Below, piece after piece: positions 43,549 to 54,452 of a stretch of 64,000 nucleotides of DNA. Source of the stretch: Phenylobacterium haematophilum. GTDB lineage: Bacteria; Pseudomonadota; Alphaproteobacteria; Caulobacterales; Caulobacteraceae. The first letter of the stretch is position 1; every line of letters begins with the position of its first letter. The position numbers and the translations under genes were made by a program. The stretch is from positions 606,239 to 670,238 of the forward strand of contig NZ_JACIDK010000003.1 of assembly GCF_014196295.1 (NCBI RefSeq), read 5' to 3'. The notes beneath the pieces are model-generated. The model worked only from the letters and a program-made list of their open reading frames with translations. It was not told the DNA's origin and searched no databases.

Positions 43549-44331
43549 ATGGCCTATGAGTTCATCCGCGTGGACCGCGAGGGTCCGATCACCATCTTCA
43601 CGCTCAACCGGCCCGAGGTGATGAACGCCCTGCATTCGCCGGCGCACTTCGAACTGGACGACGCCTTCAACGCTTTTGCGGCCGATCCGGACCAGTGGGT
43701 CGGGATCGTGACCGGCGCGGGGGACCGCGCCTTCTCGGCCGGCAACGACCTCAAGCACCAGGCGACCGGCGGCGACATGAAGAGCCCGCCGTCGGGCTTC
43801 GCCGGCCTGACCTCGCGCTTCGACCTGACCAAGCCGCTGATCGCGGCGGTCAACGGCGTGGCGATGGGCGGCGGCTTCGAGATCGCGCTGGCCTGCGACC
43901 TGATCGTGGCCGCCGACACCGCCACCTTCGCTCTGCCCGAGCCGCGCGTCGGCCTGGCCGCTCTGGCCGGCGGTCTGCACCGCCTGCCGCGGATGATCGG
44001 CCAGAAGCAGGCCCTGGGCATGATCCTCACCGGACGCCGGGTCGGCGCGGCCGAAGGCCAAACGCTGGGCTTCGTCAACGAGGTCGTGCCGGCCGCCGAG
44101 CTGATGCCCGCCGCCCGCCGCTGGGCCGGCCAGATCTGCGAGCTTTCGCCGATGTCGATCCGCGCCTCGAAGGAGGCGGTCTACAAGGGCCTGGACGAAC
44201 CGACGCTCGAGGCGGCGATCAAGGGCCAGAACCGCTATCCGGCGGTCAGCGCGCTCTTCAAATCCGAGGACTTCGTCGAGGGACCGATGGCCTTCGCTCA
44301 GAAGCGTGCGCCGGCCTGGAAGGGCCGCTGA
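43549..44331 (+). CDS. Enoyl-CoA hydratase/isomerase family (crotonase)
   Basis: A 260-residue crotonase-fold protein. The oxyanion-hole strand is AFSAGNDLK and the second is NGVAMGGGFEIALACD. FALPEPRVGLAALAGGLHRLPRMIG supplies the Glu position and ALGMILTGRRV the usual helix. It probably hydrates or isomerises acyl-CoA intermediates. GGGAGGA lies 8 nt before ATG 43549. The CoA-transferase gene lies 110 bp downstream in the same direction, so a shared role in acyl-CoA metabolism is plausible. Confidence 0.9.
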   Translation: MAYEFIRVDREGPITIFTLNRPEVMNALHSPAHFELDDAFNAFAADPDQWVGIVTGAGDRAFSAGNDLKHQATGGDMKSPPSGFAGLTSRFDLTKPLIAAVNGVAMGGGFEIALACDLIVAADTATFALPEPRVGLAALAGGLHRLPRMIGQKQALGMILTGRRVGAAEGQTLGFVNEVVPAAELMPAARRWAGQICELSPMSIRASKEAVYKGLDEPTLEAAIKGQNRYPAVSALFKSEDFVEGPMAFAQKRAPAWKGR

Positions 44332-44360
44332 CGGGCGCGCAGTCGCGTCTGTCTCATTGA

Positions 44361-45959
<1,599 letters not shown>

Positions 45960-45973
45960 GGGATGTCGTGACA

Positions 45974-46001
45974 GGCTGCTGACACGCCCCTGTCAGCAGC
46001 C
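45974..46001 (+). terminator. Perfect 11-bp hairpin after the CoA-transferase gene, no T-run
   Basis: GGCTGCTGACA (45974-45984) pairs fully with TGTCAGCAGCC (45991-46001) around a six-base loop, 14 bp after the stop. No T-tract follows, so it may stabilise the 3' end or terminate weakly. Confidence 0.5.
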
Positions 46002-46037
46002 CCCTGCTAGACCGGCGATCCGACAGGAGAACCGGTG

Positions 46038-46502
46038 ATGAGCGCGGCGCACGACTTCGACTTCAACCATGGCGAATGGAAGGTCACGAACCGGCGGCTG
46101 AAGGTCCGCGGCGTCGGCTCCGACGACTGGGAGGTCTTTCCGTCCTTCGAGACCGCTCAGCTATTGATGGGCGGGACGGTCTCGATCGACGAGAGTGATT
46201 TCCCGACCAAGGGCTTCAAGGGCATGACCTTGCGCCTCTACCAGCCGGCCGAGGACCGCTGGGCGATCTACTGGATCAACTCGAAGGACGGTAAACTGCA
46301 GCCGCCTGTCTACGGCCGTTTCGAGAACGGCCAGGGCGTCTTCGCCGGCGACGACCTCGACGATGGGCGGCCGGTGAAGGTGCTCTTCGACTGGAGCGGC
46401 ACGGACACCGACACGCCCCGTTGGAGCCAGGCCTTTTCGTACGACGACGGTGCCACGTGGGAGACCAACTGGATCATGGAGTTTCGCCGCCCGCCGCGTT
46501 GA
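46038..46502 (+). CDS. DUF1579-like lipocalin-type protein
   Basis: A 154-residue protein with FDFNHGEWKVTNRRLKVRG at the start, RLYQPAEDRWAIYWINSKDG in the middle and SQAFSYDDGATWETNWIMEFRR at the end. This pattern of paired Trp and beta-strands is that of small DUF1579/lipocalin-like barrels often annotated as hypothetical. No signal peptide. ATG 46038 has AGGAGA 7 nt upstream. Neighbours give no clue to its task. Confidence 0.65.
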   Translation: MSAAHDFDFNHGEWKVTNRRLKVRGVGSDDWEVFPSFETAQLLMGGTVSIDESDFPTKGFKGMTLRLYQPAEDRWAIYWINSKDGKLQPPVYGRFENGQGVFAGDDLDDGRPVKVLFDWSGTDTDTPRWSQAFSYDDGATWETNWIMEFRRPPR

Positions 46503-46676
46503 AGCTTGACCTCATGGCGCCGAAACTGCGGCGGGATCAGGCCGCAAGAAAGCCCCACGAATCTTGAACTTACTACGCCAGGGAGCGCCCGGAGGGGGAC
46601 CCCTGTCCCCCAGTTCGGACGGAGGCGTCATGAGCGCGCATATCGATAATCGGCCCTGTGCTCGAGGCCGCGCGAC

Positions 46677-47402
46677 GTGAACGCCGAGACGTTCGAGTTG
46701 CCTAAGATTCGCGTGCGCGGGCGCAGCATCATGGCGCTGATCCTGGCCCCCGAGCCGCCGTTTGCGCAGTGGTTCGCGGCGCTTGACGAGCAGATGCACG
46801 CTTCGGCGGCGCTGTTCGACAACCGCCCCATCGTCGCGGATCTCGGCGCGGCGCTGGAGAGCGTCGGGCCGGAAGCTGTGCTGGTGGCGCTCGATGGGCT
46901 CAATGCGCGCGGCCTCAAGCTGATCGGCGTCGAGGGCTTGCGGCCGGCGGCGTTGGGCGGGACGCCCTGGTCGCATCTGCCGACCAACCTTCACGGCAAT
47001 GTCGCACGCAGAGTTCGCAGCGACGTGGCCGCGGCTGTCGCGCCGGAGGCGTCTGACGCGCCCGCCCGCGCCGCGCCGTCGCTGCTGATCGATCGGCCGG
47101 TGCGTTCCGGTCAGTCGGTGATCTTCGAAGAGGGCGATGTGACCATCGTCGGGCCGGTCGCGTCCGGGGCCGAGGTCCTCGCCGGCGGCTCCATCCATGT
47201 CTACGGCGCGCTGCGCGGGCGGGCGATCGCGGGCCTGCGGACGGGCGCCGAGGCCCGCATCTTCTGCCGCCGGCTCGAGGCCGAGCTGGTCGGCGTCGAT
47301 CATCTGTATCGGACGGCCGAGCACTGGGGGCCCGATCTCCACGGCCTAGCCGTCCAAGTCCGCTGTGACCGGGGCGCGCTGCGTCTCTCGGCGCTCGGTT
47401 AG
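46677..47402 (+). CDS. minC: Septum site-determining protein MinC
   Basis: Inhibitor of FtsZ assembly, 241 residues. The N-terminal domain (residues 5-110) has KIRVRGRSIMALILAPE and a central FDNRPIVADL strand. An Ala/Pro linker (115-135) leads to the C-terminal beta-helix domain with VRSGQSVIFEEGDVTIVGPVASGAEVLAGGSIHVYGALRGRAIAG, the MinC signature that binds MinD. The start is a GTG with only a weak GAGG upstream. minD starts 42 bp downstream, then minE, so minCDE is an operon. Confidence 0.95.
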   Translation: MNAETFELPKIRVRGRSIMALILAPEPPFAQWFAALDEQMHASAALFDNRPIVADLGAALESVGPEAVLVALDGLNARGLKLIGVEGLRPAALGGTPWSHLPTNLHGNVARRVRSDVAAAVAPEASDAPARAAPSLLIDRPVRSGQSVIFEEGDVTIVGPVASGAEVLAGGSIHVYGALRGRAIAGLRTGAEARIFCRRLEAELVGVDHLYRTAEHWGPDLHGLAVQVRCDRGALRLSALG

Positions 47403-47444
47403 TTGAGTTGCTCGTCGTGGGGCGAGGGGAAGGAATAGTGAGTC

Positions 47445-48263
47445 ATGTCCAAGGTTGTCGTCGTCACGTCGGGTAAGGGGGGCGTGGGCAAGACCACGTC
47501 TTCGGCGTCCCTGGGCGCGGCGCTCGCTCAGGCGGGCCAGAAGGTGGTGGTGGTTGATTTCGACGTCGGCCTGCGCAACCTCGATCTGGTCATGGGGGCC
47601 GAGCGGCGCGTCGTGTTCGACCTCGTCAACGTGGTCCAGGGCGACGCCAAACTCGCCCAGGCCCTGATCCGCGACAAGCGCGTCGACACGCTCAGCCTGC
47701 TGCCGGCCTCCCAGACCCGCGACAAGGATGCGTTGACTGAAGAGGGCGTCGGCCGGGTCATCGACGATCTGCGCGAGCAGTTCGACTGGGTGATCTGCGA
47801 CAGTCCGGCCGGCATCGAAAAGGGCGCGACCCTGGCCATGCGCTACGCCGACCTGGCTGTGGTGGTCACCAATCCCGAGGTCTCCTCGGTGCGCGACTCC
47901 GACCGCATCATCGGCCTGCTCGATTCCAAGACGCTGCGTGCCGAGAGCGGCGAGCGGATCGAAAAGCACCTGCTTCTCACCCGATACGACCCCGCCCGCG
48001 CCGCCAAGGGAGAGATGATGAGCGTCGACGACGTGCTCGAAATCCTCGCCATCCCGCTGCTGGGCATCGTGTCGGAAAGCCCGGACGTGCTTAGCGCGTC
48101 GAACGTCGGCTGCCCGGTGACCCTGCACAATCCGGGTTCGCCGGCCGCCCAGGCATATAGCGAAGCGGCCCGCCGGCTGATGGGGGACAACGTGGCCGTC
48201 AGCGTGCCCAAGGAACGCCAGAGCTTCATGAGCCGGCTGTTCGGCCGAAAGGCGGTCGCATGA
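47445..48263 (+). CDS. minD: Septum site-determining ATPase MinD
   Basis: A 272-residue ATPase that carries MinC to the membrane. It has the deviant Walker [15 protein letters not shown] at residues 10-23 and [29 protein letters not shown] holds the Walker B Asp. The C-terminal amphipathic membrane-targeting helix is [12 protein letters not shown]. All landmark residues are intact. The ATG is preceded by AAGGAA. It overlaps minE by 4 nt (ATGA). Confidence 0.97.
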   Translation: MSKVVVVTSGKGGVGKTTSSASLGAALAQAGQKVVVVDFDVGLRNLDLVMGAERRVVFDLVNVVQGDAKLAQALIRDKRVDTLSLLPASQTRDKDALTEEGVGRVIDDLREQFDWVICDSPAGIEKGATLAMRYADLAVVVTNPEVSSVRDSDRIIGLLDSKTLRAESGERIEKHLLLTRYDPARAAKGEMMSVDDVLEILAIPLLGIVSESPDVLSASNVGCPVTLHNPGSPAAQAYSEAARRLMGDNVAVSVPKERQSFMSRLFGRKAVA

Positions 48264-48523
48264 GCCTGCTCAACCTCTTCGGCCGCGGTCGCCGTTCGGC
48301 CCCGGTGGCGCGTGACCGGCTGCAGTTGCTGCTGGCGCATGAGCGCGGCCTCGGCGGCGGCGAAGATCTCGCCGCCATCCTGCAGCAGGAGATCCTGGCG
48401 GTGATCGCCAAGCACATCCCGATCGATCGCGACCGGGTGGTGGTCAAGCTGGACCGCGGCGACCAGGTCTCGACCCTGGAGATCGATATCGAGATGCCGG
48501 AGACGGCGCTTTCTCGGGACTAG
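48260..48523 (+). CDS. minE: Cell division topological specificity factor MinE
   Basis: An 87-residue protein that stimulates MinD ATPase and drives pole-to-pole oscillation. It starts [12 protein letters not shown] (membrane-binding amphipathic start). [13 protein letters not shown] is the anti-MinCD helix, and the topological domain runs from [19 protein letters not shown] to [11 protein letters not shown]. It starts within the minD stop. Its TAG stop shares CTAG with the convergent kinase gene. Confidence 0.96.
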   Translation: MSLLNLFGRGRRSAPVARDRLQLLLAHERGLGGGEDLAAILQQEILAVIAKHIPIDRDRVVVKLDRGDQVSTLEIDIEMPETALSRD

Positions 48524-50190
48524 TGGGCGACCCCAGCGGTCCGCGCCAGCGGCAGGTCGAAGCGGGCGCGGGTGCCCGCGCCGAGCTTGCTCTCGAGTTC
48601 GAGGCGGCCGCCGTGCCGCTCGATAAGATCGTGCGACAGGGCCAGGCCCAGGCCCCAGCCTTCAGGTCGGGTCACACGGTCGCCCGTCTGGACATAGGGA
48701 CGGCCCAGGACGGCCAGGTCTTCTTCGCGGATGCCCTGGCCGAAGTCCTTGACCAAGATCACCAGCCGCTCGCCCTTTCGCTCGGAGGAGACCTCGACCA
48801 GACCGGACGGGGGCGAGAACTTCACGGCGTTGGCCAGCAGGTTGATCAGGATCTGCTTCACAGCGCGCTGGTCGACGTGGACGTCGGGCCAGTCGCCGGG
48901 CTCCATCACCACAGTGACGCCGGCCTCGATGGACAGGCCCCGCACCAGGCGCAGCGACTGTTCGACGATCTCGCGGCTCGAGGCGCGCGCGGGGGCTAGG
49001 TCGATCTGCCCGGCCTCGATCTTGGCGGTGTCCAGCAGGTCGGTGACGAGTTCGCTGAGGTGCGAGCCGGCGATCTCGATGGACTGCGCGTAGTCGAGAT
49101 ACTTCGGGTGGCCCACCGGCCCGAACGCCTGTCGCGACATCATGCCTGAAAAACCGACGACGGCTGTGAGCGGCGAGCGCAACTCGTGCGTCATGGTCGC
49201 CAGCAGGAGGGTACGGGCGGCCATCGCCTCCTCGGCCGCGCGACGGGCGAGCTCGGCTTCCCGCAGCAGTGCGTTGCGGCTGGCCATGACGCCGGCGACG
49301 GTGATCGGGGCCAAGGCGACCAGCATGACGCCGAGCCGCAGCGACATCAGGTCGAAGCCCATCACCGAGGCGAAGCCCATCGAGGCCGAAGCCGTCGACA
49401 GGAACAGCAGGCTCCAAACCGCGAACGACAGGGTCAGCAGCGTCGTGGCCGCCAGGCTGTAGGTCAGCGCGCACCACAGCAGGGTCGGGACGGGGAAGGC
49501 CAGGGCCCCGGGGCCGCCGACCGCCGGCACCATGGCCAGGCTGACGAGATAGAGGATCAGCGGCGCGACTGTCCGCAACTGCGGCCGTGTGGTGAAGGTC
49601 CGGGTGAGCCAGCATTTCAGCTCGGACGGCCGCGGGAAGGTCAGCGCCACCGGCAGCACGACGATGTAGTTGGCCAACTCCGTCGCCAGCCAGATGAAGA
49701 AGCCGCTGATCGGGTCCCGGTGAAAGAGCAGGGCGTTGACCGCCGCGCCCAGCACGCTGGTGGCGGCCGAGGCCGCCAGCGAGATCAGCGTCACCGAAAG
49801 CAGCGAGGCCGGACGTTGCAGCAGGCGATCCTCAGGCGACAGGCGCTTGAACAGCAGGTAGCCCGTCATCACCCCGGCAAGGTTGCCGGCGGTCAGCAGC
49901 AGGGTGCGGGCCCAGCCGCTGCCGGTGATCGTGTCTGCGGCGATCAGGCTGGCGGCTGCGGCCAGCCAGCCCGCCGGCGTCGCCAGGTCCGGACGACGCA
50001 CGAGCAGGCCGAGCAGGATCGCGTTCGCCGCCCAGAATGTGCTGAGGTGGCCGCTCGGCCGGAGAAGAATCCCGGCCATCGCCGCCAGAAAGACGATCGC
50101 GCCGACGGTCAGGCCGGCGGTCGCCTGATGGTGCAGGCCTTGGACGAGACGATGTTCGCCTCCAGCCGAGGCCGTCTGCTGGGCGCTCAT
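48520..50190 (-). CDS. MASE1 membrane sensor histidine kinase
   Basis: A 556-residue kinase. Residues 20-310 hold about eight membrane helices with the MASE1-like [16 protein letters not shown] motif. The HisKA domain has the phospho-accepting His in [20 protein letters not shown] (about residue 345). HATPase boxes follow: N box [17 protein letters not shown]1 VKDFGQGI, G2 GWGLGLALS. No receiver domain and no adjacent response regulator gene, so it is an orphan kinase; the signal is unknown. It is convergent with minE (shared CTAG). Confidence 0.9.
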   Translation of the reverse strand: MSAQQTASAGGEHRLVQGLHHQATAGLTVGAIVFLAAMAGILLRPSGHLSTFWAANAILLGLLVRRPDLATPAGWLAAAASLIAADTITGSGWARTLLLTAGNLAGVMTGYLLFKRLSPEDRLLQRPASLLSVTLISLAASAATSVLGAAVNALLFHRDPISGFFIWLATELANYIVVLPVALTFPRPSELKCWLTRTFTTRPQLRTVAPLILYLVSLAMVPAVGGPGALAFPVPTLLWCALTYSLAATTLLTLSFAVWSLLFLSTASASMGFASVMGFDLMSLRLGVMLVALAPITVAGVMASRNALLREAELARRAAEEAMAARTLLLATMTHELRSPLTAVVGFSGMMSRQAFGPVGHPKYLDYAQSIEIAGSHLSELVTDLLDTAKIEAGQIDLAPARASSREIVEQSLRLVRGLSIEAGVTVVMEPGDWPDVHVDQRAVKQILINLLANAVKFSPPSGLVEVSSERKGERLVILVKDFGQGIREEDLAVLGRPYVQTGDRVTRPEGWGLGLALSHDLIERHGGRLELESKLGAGTRARFDLPLARTAGVAH

Positions 50191-50402
50191 AGGACTGTCG
50201 TTAGGACCAGATTGCCGCCGAAGTCCATTGGCGCATGAAACTCAAGCGCGCTCAAGGCGTCACGCCGTCCGGCCGATTCCTGACAGGACCCCGTCCGAAA
50301 CCTGCCGTCGGGGCGCCTAAAAACAGGGTTCTGCGGCACTTGTCTCCCGCCCGGGGTTCGGCCAGTGTGCGGCTAACTTAACAGTGTTTAGGGACGGAAC
50401 AC

Positions 50403-52061
50403 ATGGATCGCTTCGACTTCGTCATCATTGGCGCGGGGTCCGCCGGATGCGTGCTCGCCAACCGGTTGACGGAGGATCCGCAGGTCAAAGTGCTGCTGCT
50501 CGAAGCGGGCGGCAAGGACAGCTCGATCCTGGTCAAAATGCCGGCCGGCGTCGGCGCCCTGATCGGCAAGCCCGGGACCTATAACTGGGGCTTCTGGACG
50601 GAGGCCGAGCCGAACCTCGACGGCCGTAAGCTGTGGTGGCCGCGCGGCAAGGGCTGGGGCGGTTCCTCGTCGATCAACGGCATGATCTACATCCGCGGTC
50701 ACGCCCGCGACTACGACCAGTGGCGCCAGATGGGCCTGCAGGGCTGGTCGTACCGGGACGTGCTGCCCTACTTCAAGCGCTCGGAGAGCCTTGAGGGCGG
50801 CGGGGACGCCTGGCACGGCGGCGCAGGTCCTTTGAAGGTCTCCAAGGCCTCCACCCCGAACCCGATCTACTCGGCCACTGTCGAGGCCGGCCGTCAGGCG
50901 GGCTTCAAGGTCACCAGCGATTTCAACGGCTTCCAGCAGGAAGGCTGGGGGCCCTATCAGCTGACCATCCATGACGGACAGCGCTGGAGCGCCGCCCGCG
51001 GCTACCTGCATCCGGCCCTGCCGCGTTCGAACCTGACCTGCATCACCGGCGCGCGGACCAGCAGGATCGTGATCGAGAACGGCCGCGCCACCGGCGTCGA
51101 GTACATCGACGCCAAGTCGGGCCAGAAGCACGTCGTGCATGCCGACAAGGAAGTGCTGCTGTCGGCCGGCGCGGTGCAGTCGCCGCAGATCCTGCAGCTA
51201 TCCGGCATCGGCGATCCCGAGGAACTGGCCAAGTTCGGCATTCCGGTCGTGAAGGCCCTGAAAGGCGTCGGCGCCAATCTGCAGGACCACCTCGACGTCT
51301 GCATGTCGTGGGAATGCCCGCAGCCGATCACCGCGCACTCGTTGCGCAAGGGCCTGATCAAGACCCTGGCAATCGGCATGAACTACGCTTTCTTCGGCAA
51401 GGGCCTGGGCCGCCAGCAGTTCCTGGAGTCGGGCGCCTTCCTGAAGTCGCGCCCCGACCTCGACCGTCCGGACCTGCAGATCCATACCGTCGCGGCGATC
51501 ATGCAGAACCACGGCAATACGGCCGTCCCCAAGGATGGCTTCACCTTCCACGTCTGCCAGCTGCGTCCGGAAAGCCGCGGCCGCGTCGGCCTGCGCTCGG
51601 CCGATCCGACCGACGATCCGGCGATTTTCGCGAACTACCTCGCCACCGAGGAAGACCGTCGCGCCCTGCGCGAGGGTGTCCGGATGATGCGCAAGGTCGC
51701 CGCTCAGTCGGCGCTCGATCCCTATCGCACCGAGGAACTGTTCCCCGGCAAGGACGTGGAGACCGACGAGCAGATCGACGCCTGGATCCGCAAGCACGCC
51801 GAGACGATCTACCACCCGGTGGGCACCTGCAAGATGGGCGCGGACGGCGACGAGATGGCGGTGGTCGACGGCGAACTGAAGGTGCGCGGCGTCGAGGGCC
51901 TGCGCGTGGTCGACGCCTCGGTCATGCCGACCCTGGTGGGCGGCAACACCAACGCCCCGACGATCATGATCGCCGAGAAGATTTCGGACGTGATCCGGGG
52001 CCGCGCGGCGCTGCCGGCGGAGGACGCGCCGATCTACGAGGACGACCAGAAGGCCGCTTAG
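50403..52061 (+). CDS. GMC-family oxidoreductase (choline/alcohol dehydrogenase-like)
   Basis: A 552-residue FAD enzyme. FDFVIIGAGSAGCVLANRL at the N-terminus binds FAD. WWPRGKGWGGSSSINGMIYIRG is GMC signature 1, LLSAGAVQSPQILQLSGIG signature 2. The catalytic His is in TIYHPVGTCKMG and an Asn in GGNTNAPTIMIAEK. It oxidises an alcohol; the choline dehydrogenase relationship is by family only, as no betaine genes are nearby. GGGACGGA is just upstream of the ATG. A strong intrinsic terminator follows. Confidence 0.9.
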   Translation: MDRFDFVIIGAGSAGCVLANRLTEDPQVKVLLLEAGGKDSSILVKMPAGVGALIGKPGTYNWGFWTEAEPNLDGRKLWWPRGKGWGGSSSINGMIYIRGHARDYDQWRQMGLQGWSYRDVLPYFKRSESLEGGGDAWHGGAGPLKVSKASTPNPIYSATVEAGRQAGFKVTSDFNGFQQEGWGPYQLTIHDGQRWSAARGYLHPALPRSNLTCITGARTSRIVIENGRATGVEYIDAKSGQKHVVHADKEVLLSAGAVQSPQILQLSGIGDPEELAKFGIPVVKALKGVGANLQDHLDVCMSWECPQPITAHSLRKGLIKTLAIGMNYAFFGKGLGRQQFLESGAFLKSRPDLDRPDLQIHTVAAIMQNHGNTAVPKDGFTFHVCQLRPESRGRVGLRSADPTDDPAIFANYLATEEDRRALREGVRMMRKVAAQSALDPYRTEELFPGKDVETDEQIDAWIRKHAETIYHPVGTCKMGADGDEMAVVDGELKVRGVEGLRVVDASVMPTLVGGNTNAPTIMIAEKISDVIRGRAALPAEDAPIYEDDQKAA

Positions 52062-52072
52062 CGTTATGATTT

Positions 52073-52105
52073 GGCCCTCTCCAATCGGAGAGGGCCGTTT
52101 TCTTT
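52073..52105 (+). terminator. Intrinsic terminator
   Basis: A perfect 10-bp stem, GGCCCTCTCC (52073-52082) with GGAGAGGGCC (52087-52096), loop AATC, then TTTTCTTT at 52098-52105. It lies 12 bp after the GMC gene stop. Confidence 0.94.
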
Positions 52106-52135
52106 ATATTTTCAATAATTTCATGGGAGGCGACG

Positions 52136-53089
52136 ATGGAACTGCGCAGACTGGGCAAGTCCGATTTGAAAGTCGCGCCGCTGGTGCTCGGCGGCAATGT
52201 ATTTGGGTGGACAGCTGACGAGGCCACCTCCTTCAAGTTGCTGGACGCCTTTGTGGCCGGCGGCTTCAACATGGTCGACACCGCCGACGTCTATTCGCGT
52301 TGGGCTCCGGCTGGCGGGGGCGCTTCGGAAACCGTCATCGGCAAGTGGCTGGCTCAGGGCGGCAAGCGCGACAAGATCGTGTTGGCGACCAAGCTCGGCT
52401 CGGAAATGGGCGAGGGCATGAAGGGCCTGTCGGCCAAGTACATGGTCGAAGCAGTGGAAGCCTCGCTCAAGCGCCTGCAGACCGACTACATCGACCTCTA
52501 CCAGTCGCACCGCGACGATCCCGACACCCCGCAGGAAGAGACCGCCGAGGCGTTCGACCGCCTCGTGAAGGCTGGCAAGGTGCGCGCCATCGGTTCGTCG
52601 AACTTCACGCCCGAACGTCTGAAGTCAGCGCTGGAGATCAGCGAGGCCAAAGGCCTGGCGCGCTACAACAGCGAGCAGCCGCTCTACAATCTCTACTCGC
52701 GAGACGGCTTCGAGAGCGGCCTGCAGCAGGTCTGCATCGACAACGACGTCGGGGTCATTCCGTACTATGGCTTGGCTTCCGGCTTCCTGACAGGCAAGTA
52801 CCGGACCGAGGCGGATCTCTCGAAAAGCCCGCGCGGCCAGGGCGTGAAGCGGATGATGGACGCGCGCGGCATGCGTATCCTGGCTGCGTTGGACGAGGTC
52901 TCGGCCGCCCGCACCGCGTCGCAGGCGCAGGTCGCGCTGGCTTGGGTCATGGCGCAACCCGGTCTGACCGGTCCGATCGCCTCGGCCACCAGCCTTGAGC
53001 AACTGGATGAACTGATGGGCTCGGCGCGGCTGACGCTGACGGCCGAGGACCTGGCGACCTTGGATAAGGCGTCGGCCAAGGATTCTTGA
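52136..53089 (+). CDS. Aldo/keto reductase
   Basis: A 317-residue TIM-barrel reductase. The catalytic tetrad is in place: Asp and Tyr in DTADVYS (near residue 46-51), Lys in VLATKLGS (about 85) and His in YQSHRDDPDTP (about 125). The C-terminal NADP-binding helix region includes SATSLEQLDELMGSARL. It resembles the Tas/YhdN type and acts on an unknown carbonyl. GGGAGG lies upstream of the ATG. The TetR gene follows closely, with its candidate promoter over this stop codon, so the regulator may control this reductase. Confidence 0.92.
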   Translation: MELRRLGKSDLKVAPLVLGGNVFGWTADEATSFKLLDAFVAGGFNMVDTADVYSRWAPAGGGASETVIGKWLAQGGKRDKIVLATKLGSEMGEGMKGLSAKYMVEAVEASLKRLQTDYIDLYQSHRDDPDTPQEETAEAFDRLVKAGKVRAIGSSNFTPERLKSALEISEAKGLARYNSEQPLYNLYSRDGFESGLQQVCIDNDVGVIPYYGLASGFLTGKYRTEADLSKSPRGQGVKRMMDARGMRILAALDEVSAARTASQAQVALAWVMAQPGLTGPIASATSLEQLDELMGSARLTLTAEDLATLDKASAKDS

Positions 53090-53113
53090 AAAAACGACCG
53101 ATCGTGCTAATGT
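53086..53113 (+). promoter_or_regulatory. Candidate promoter and operator for the TetR gene
   Basis: TTGAAA (53086-53091), a 16-bp spacer and TAATGT (53108-53113) place transcription almost at the ATG (53121), so the transcript may be near leaderless. Inside the spacer ACGACCGATCGT is a near-palindrome that could be a repressor site. Confidence 0.4.
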
Positions 53114-53120
53114 GCGGCGT

Positions 53121-53714
53121 ATGAAAAAGGGCGCCGCGACACGAGAGGCCATTGTCGGGCGGGCCCTCCAGCAGGCCGTTGCGGTCGGGCTGGAGGGGCT
53201 GTCGCTCGGCCCGCTGGCCGACAGCCTGGAGCTGTCGAAGAGCGGCCTGTTCGCTCACTTCCGCTCCAAGGAAGCGCTGCAGCTGGCGGTGCTCGAGGAG
53301 GCGATCGCGCGGTTCAGCAGCCGCGTCGTCGAACCCAGCCTGGCCATGCCGCGCGGCCGGGCGCGCATGGACGCCTTGCTCAGCCGCTGGTTCGATTGGC
53401 TGGAAGGCGAGCCGGACATGCGCGGCTGCATCTTCGCGGTGTCGGCTCAGGAGTACGACGACCGCCCCGGCGCGATCCGCGACCGGCTGGTCGAGTCGCA
53501 GCGCGAGTGGCACGAGACCCTGGTCCGCGTTGCCGCCGACCTGCCCAAGGCCGGCAAGGCGCCGCCGGACTATTGCCGGCAGATCGTTTTCGAGCTGGTC
53601 GGGGTCAGCCTGGCGTTCCAGCAGCAGGCCAAGCTGTTCCGCGCGCCCAACGCCCGCGTGCGAGCCGAAGAGGCCGTATCCCGGATACTGGATGACGCCG
53701 GCGAAGCACTTTGA
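53121..53714 (+). CDS. TetR/AcrR family transcriptional regulator
   Basis: A 197-residue repressor. The N-terminal helix-turn-helix reads AATREAIVGRAL then LSLGPLADSLELSKSGLFAHFRSKEALQLAVLE, the TetR pattern with recognition helix KSGLFAHF. The ligand domain has LLSRWFDWLEG and CIFAVSAQEYDDRPG, resembling the YcdC-like C-terminal type. It probably controls itself and the aldo/keto reductase next door. ATG 53121 is preferred; a GTG at 53112 would start inside the -10 box. Confidence 0.9.
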   Translation: MKKGAATREAIVGRALQQAVAVGLEGLSLGPLADSLELSKSGLFAHFRSKEALQLAVLEEAIARFSSRVVEPSLAMPRGRARMDALLSRWFDWLEGEPDMRGCIFAVSAQEYDDRPGAIRDRLVESQREWHETLVRVAADLPKAGKAPPDYCRQIVFELVGVSLAFQQQAKLFRAPNARVRAEEAVSRILDDAGEAL

Positions 53715-53718
53715 GGCC

Positions 53719-54264
53719 TCAGGCGACCCAGCGGCCGTCGAGGGTCGCCAGTCGCAGGCGGTTGGTTTCCTCATTGGCCGGCCCCACGCCATGGACCTCG
53801 CGGACGAACAGTTGGCGCAGCGGCTCGTCGCCCAGGGCGGCGACCAGTGAGATCGGCTGATAGAGACCGAGGAAGCGTTCCGGCGAGCCCGGGCCGCCGG
53901 CGATCGGCGCAAATAGCAGTTCCAGCTCGAGCGTGGCGGTGTCGCTGAGCGCATCGATCCGCGCCACGACCGGTTCAGGGCGCCGACGTCCCGTCTCCAG
54001 AGCCGTCTGGACTTCGTGGCGACCGAGCGGGTCAAGCAGGCTCAGGAAATTGCGCCCGCGCAGATCGCGCCGGTGCAGTTCGGACACGAGGCCGCCCGAC
54101 AGTCGCACCGGATAGACGCCTGACGCCTCCCGTCCGAGGACAAAGGCCTGGGGCGCCAGCTTGGCGAATTCGGTGGGATCAATGTCGGCCCGCACAGGCA
54201 GGCCGGCGACGCCGCACTTGCTGCGCCAGTAATCGATCATCTGCTGCGTGTTCGAATGGAACAT
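53719..54264 (-). CDS. Single-domain PAS_5 (DUF1457) protein, MopJ-like
   Basis: A 181-residue protein matching the PAS_5 family: MIDYWRSKCGVAGLPVRADIDPTEFAKLAPQAFVLG at the start, VYPVRLSGGLVSELHRRDLRGRNFLSLL and FLGLYQPISLVAAL near the end. These proteins are abundant in Caulobacterales; Caulobacter MopJ, a cell-cycle and motility regulator, is of this type. No output domain is present, so it acts through partners. ATG 54264 has GGAGG 7 nt upstream. It is convergent with the TetR gene, 4 bp apart. Confidence 0.8.
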   Translation of the reverse strand: MFHSNTQQMIDYWRSKCGVAGLPVRADIDPTEFAKLAPQAFVLGREASGVYPVRLSGGLVSELHRRDLRGRNFLSLLDPLGRHEVQTALETGRRRPEPVVARIDALSDTATLELELLFAPIAGGPGSPERFLGLYQPISLVAALGDEPLRQLFVREVHGVGPANEETNRLRLATLDGRWVA

Positions 54265-54452
54265 CTCGACGCCTCCGAGGCGGCCGTCAGCGACCGCATG
54301 CGGCTTGCAAGCAAAACCGTGCCAAGTCGCCGACGTACCAGAACGGGACGCCGAACTTCGGCGAGGCTCAGAGATTCTTAAGCCGCACAAGCTTTACTGC
54401 GTTGATCGGCAGTTGCGCCGCGGCGGCCGGCTGGCCTTTGGAGGGGCCATCC

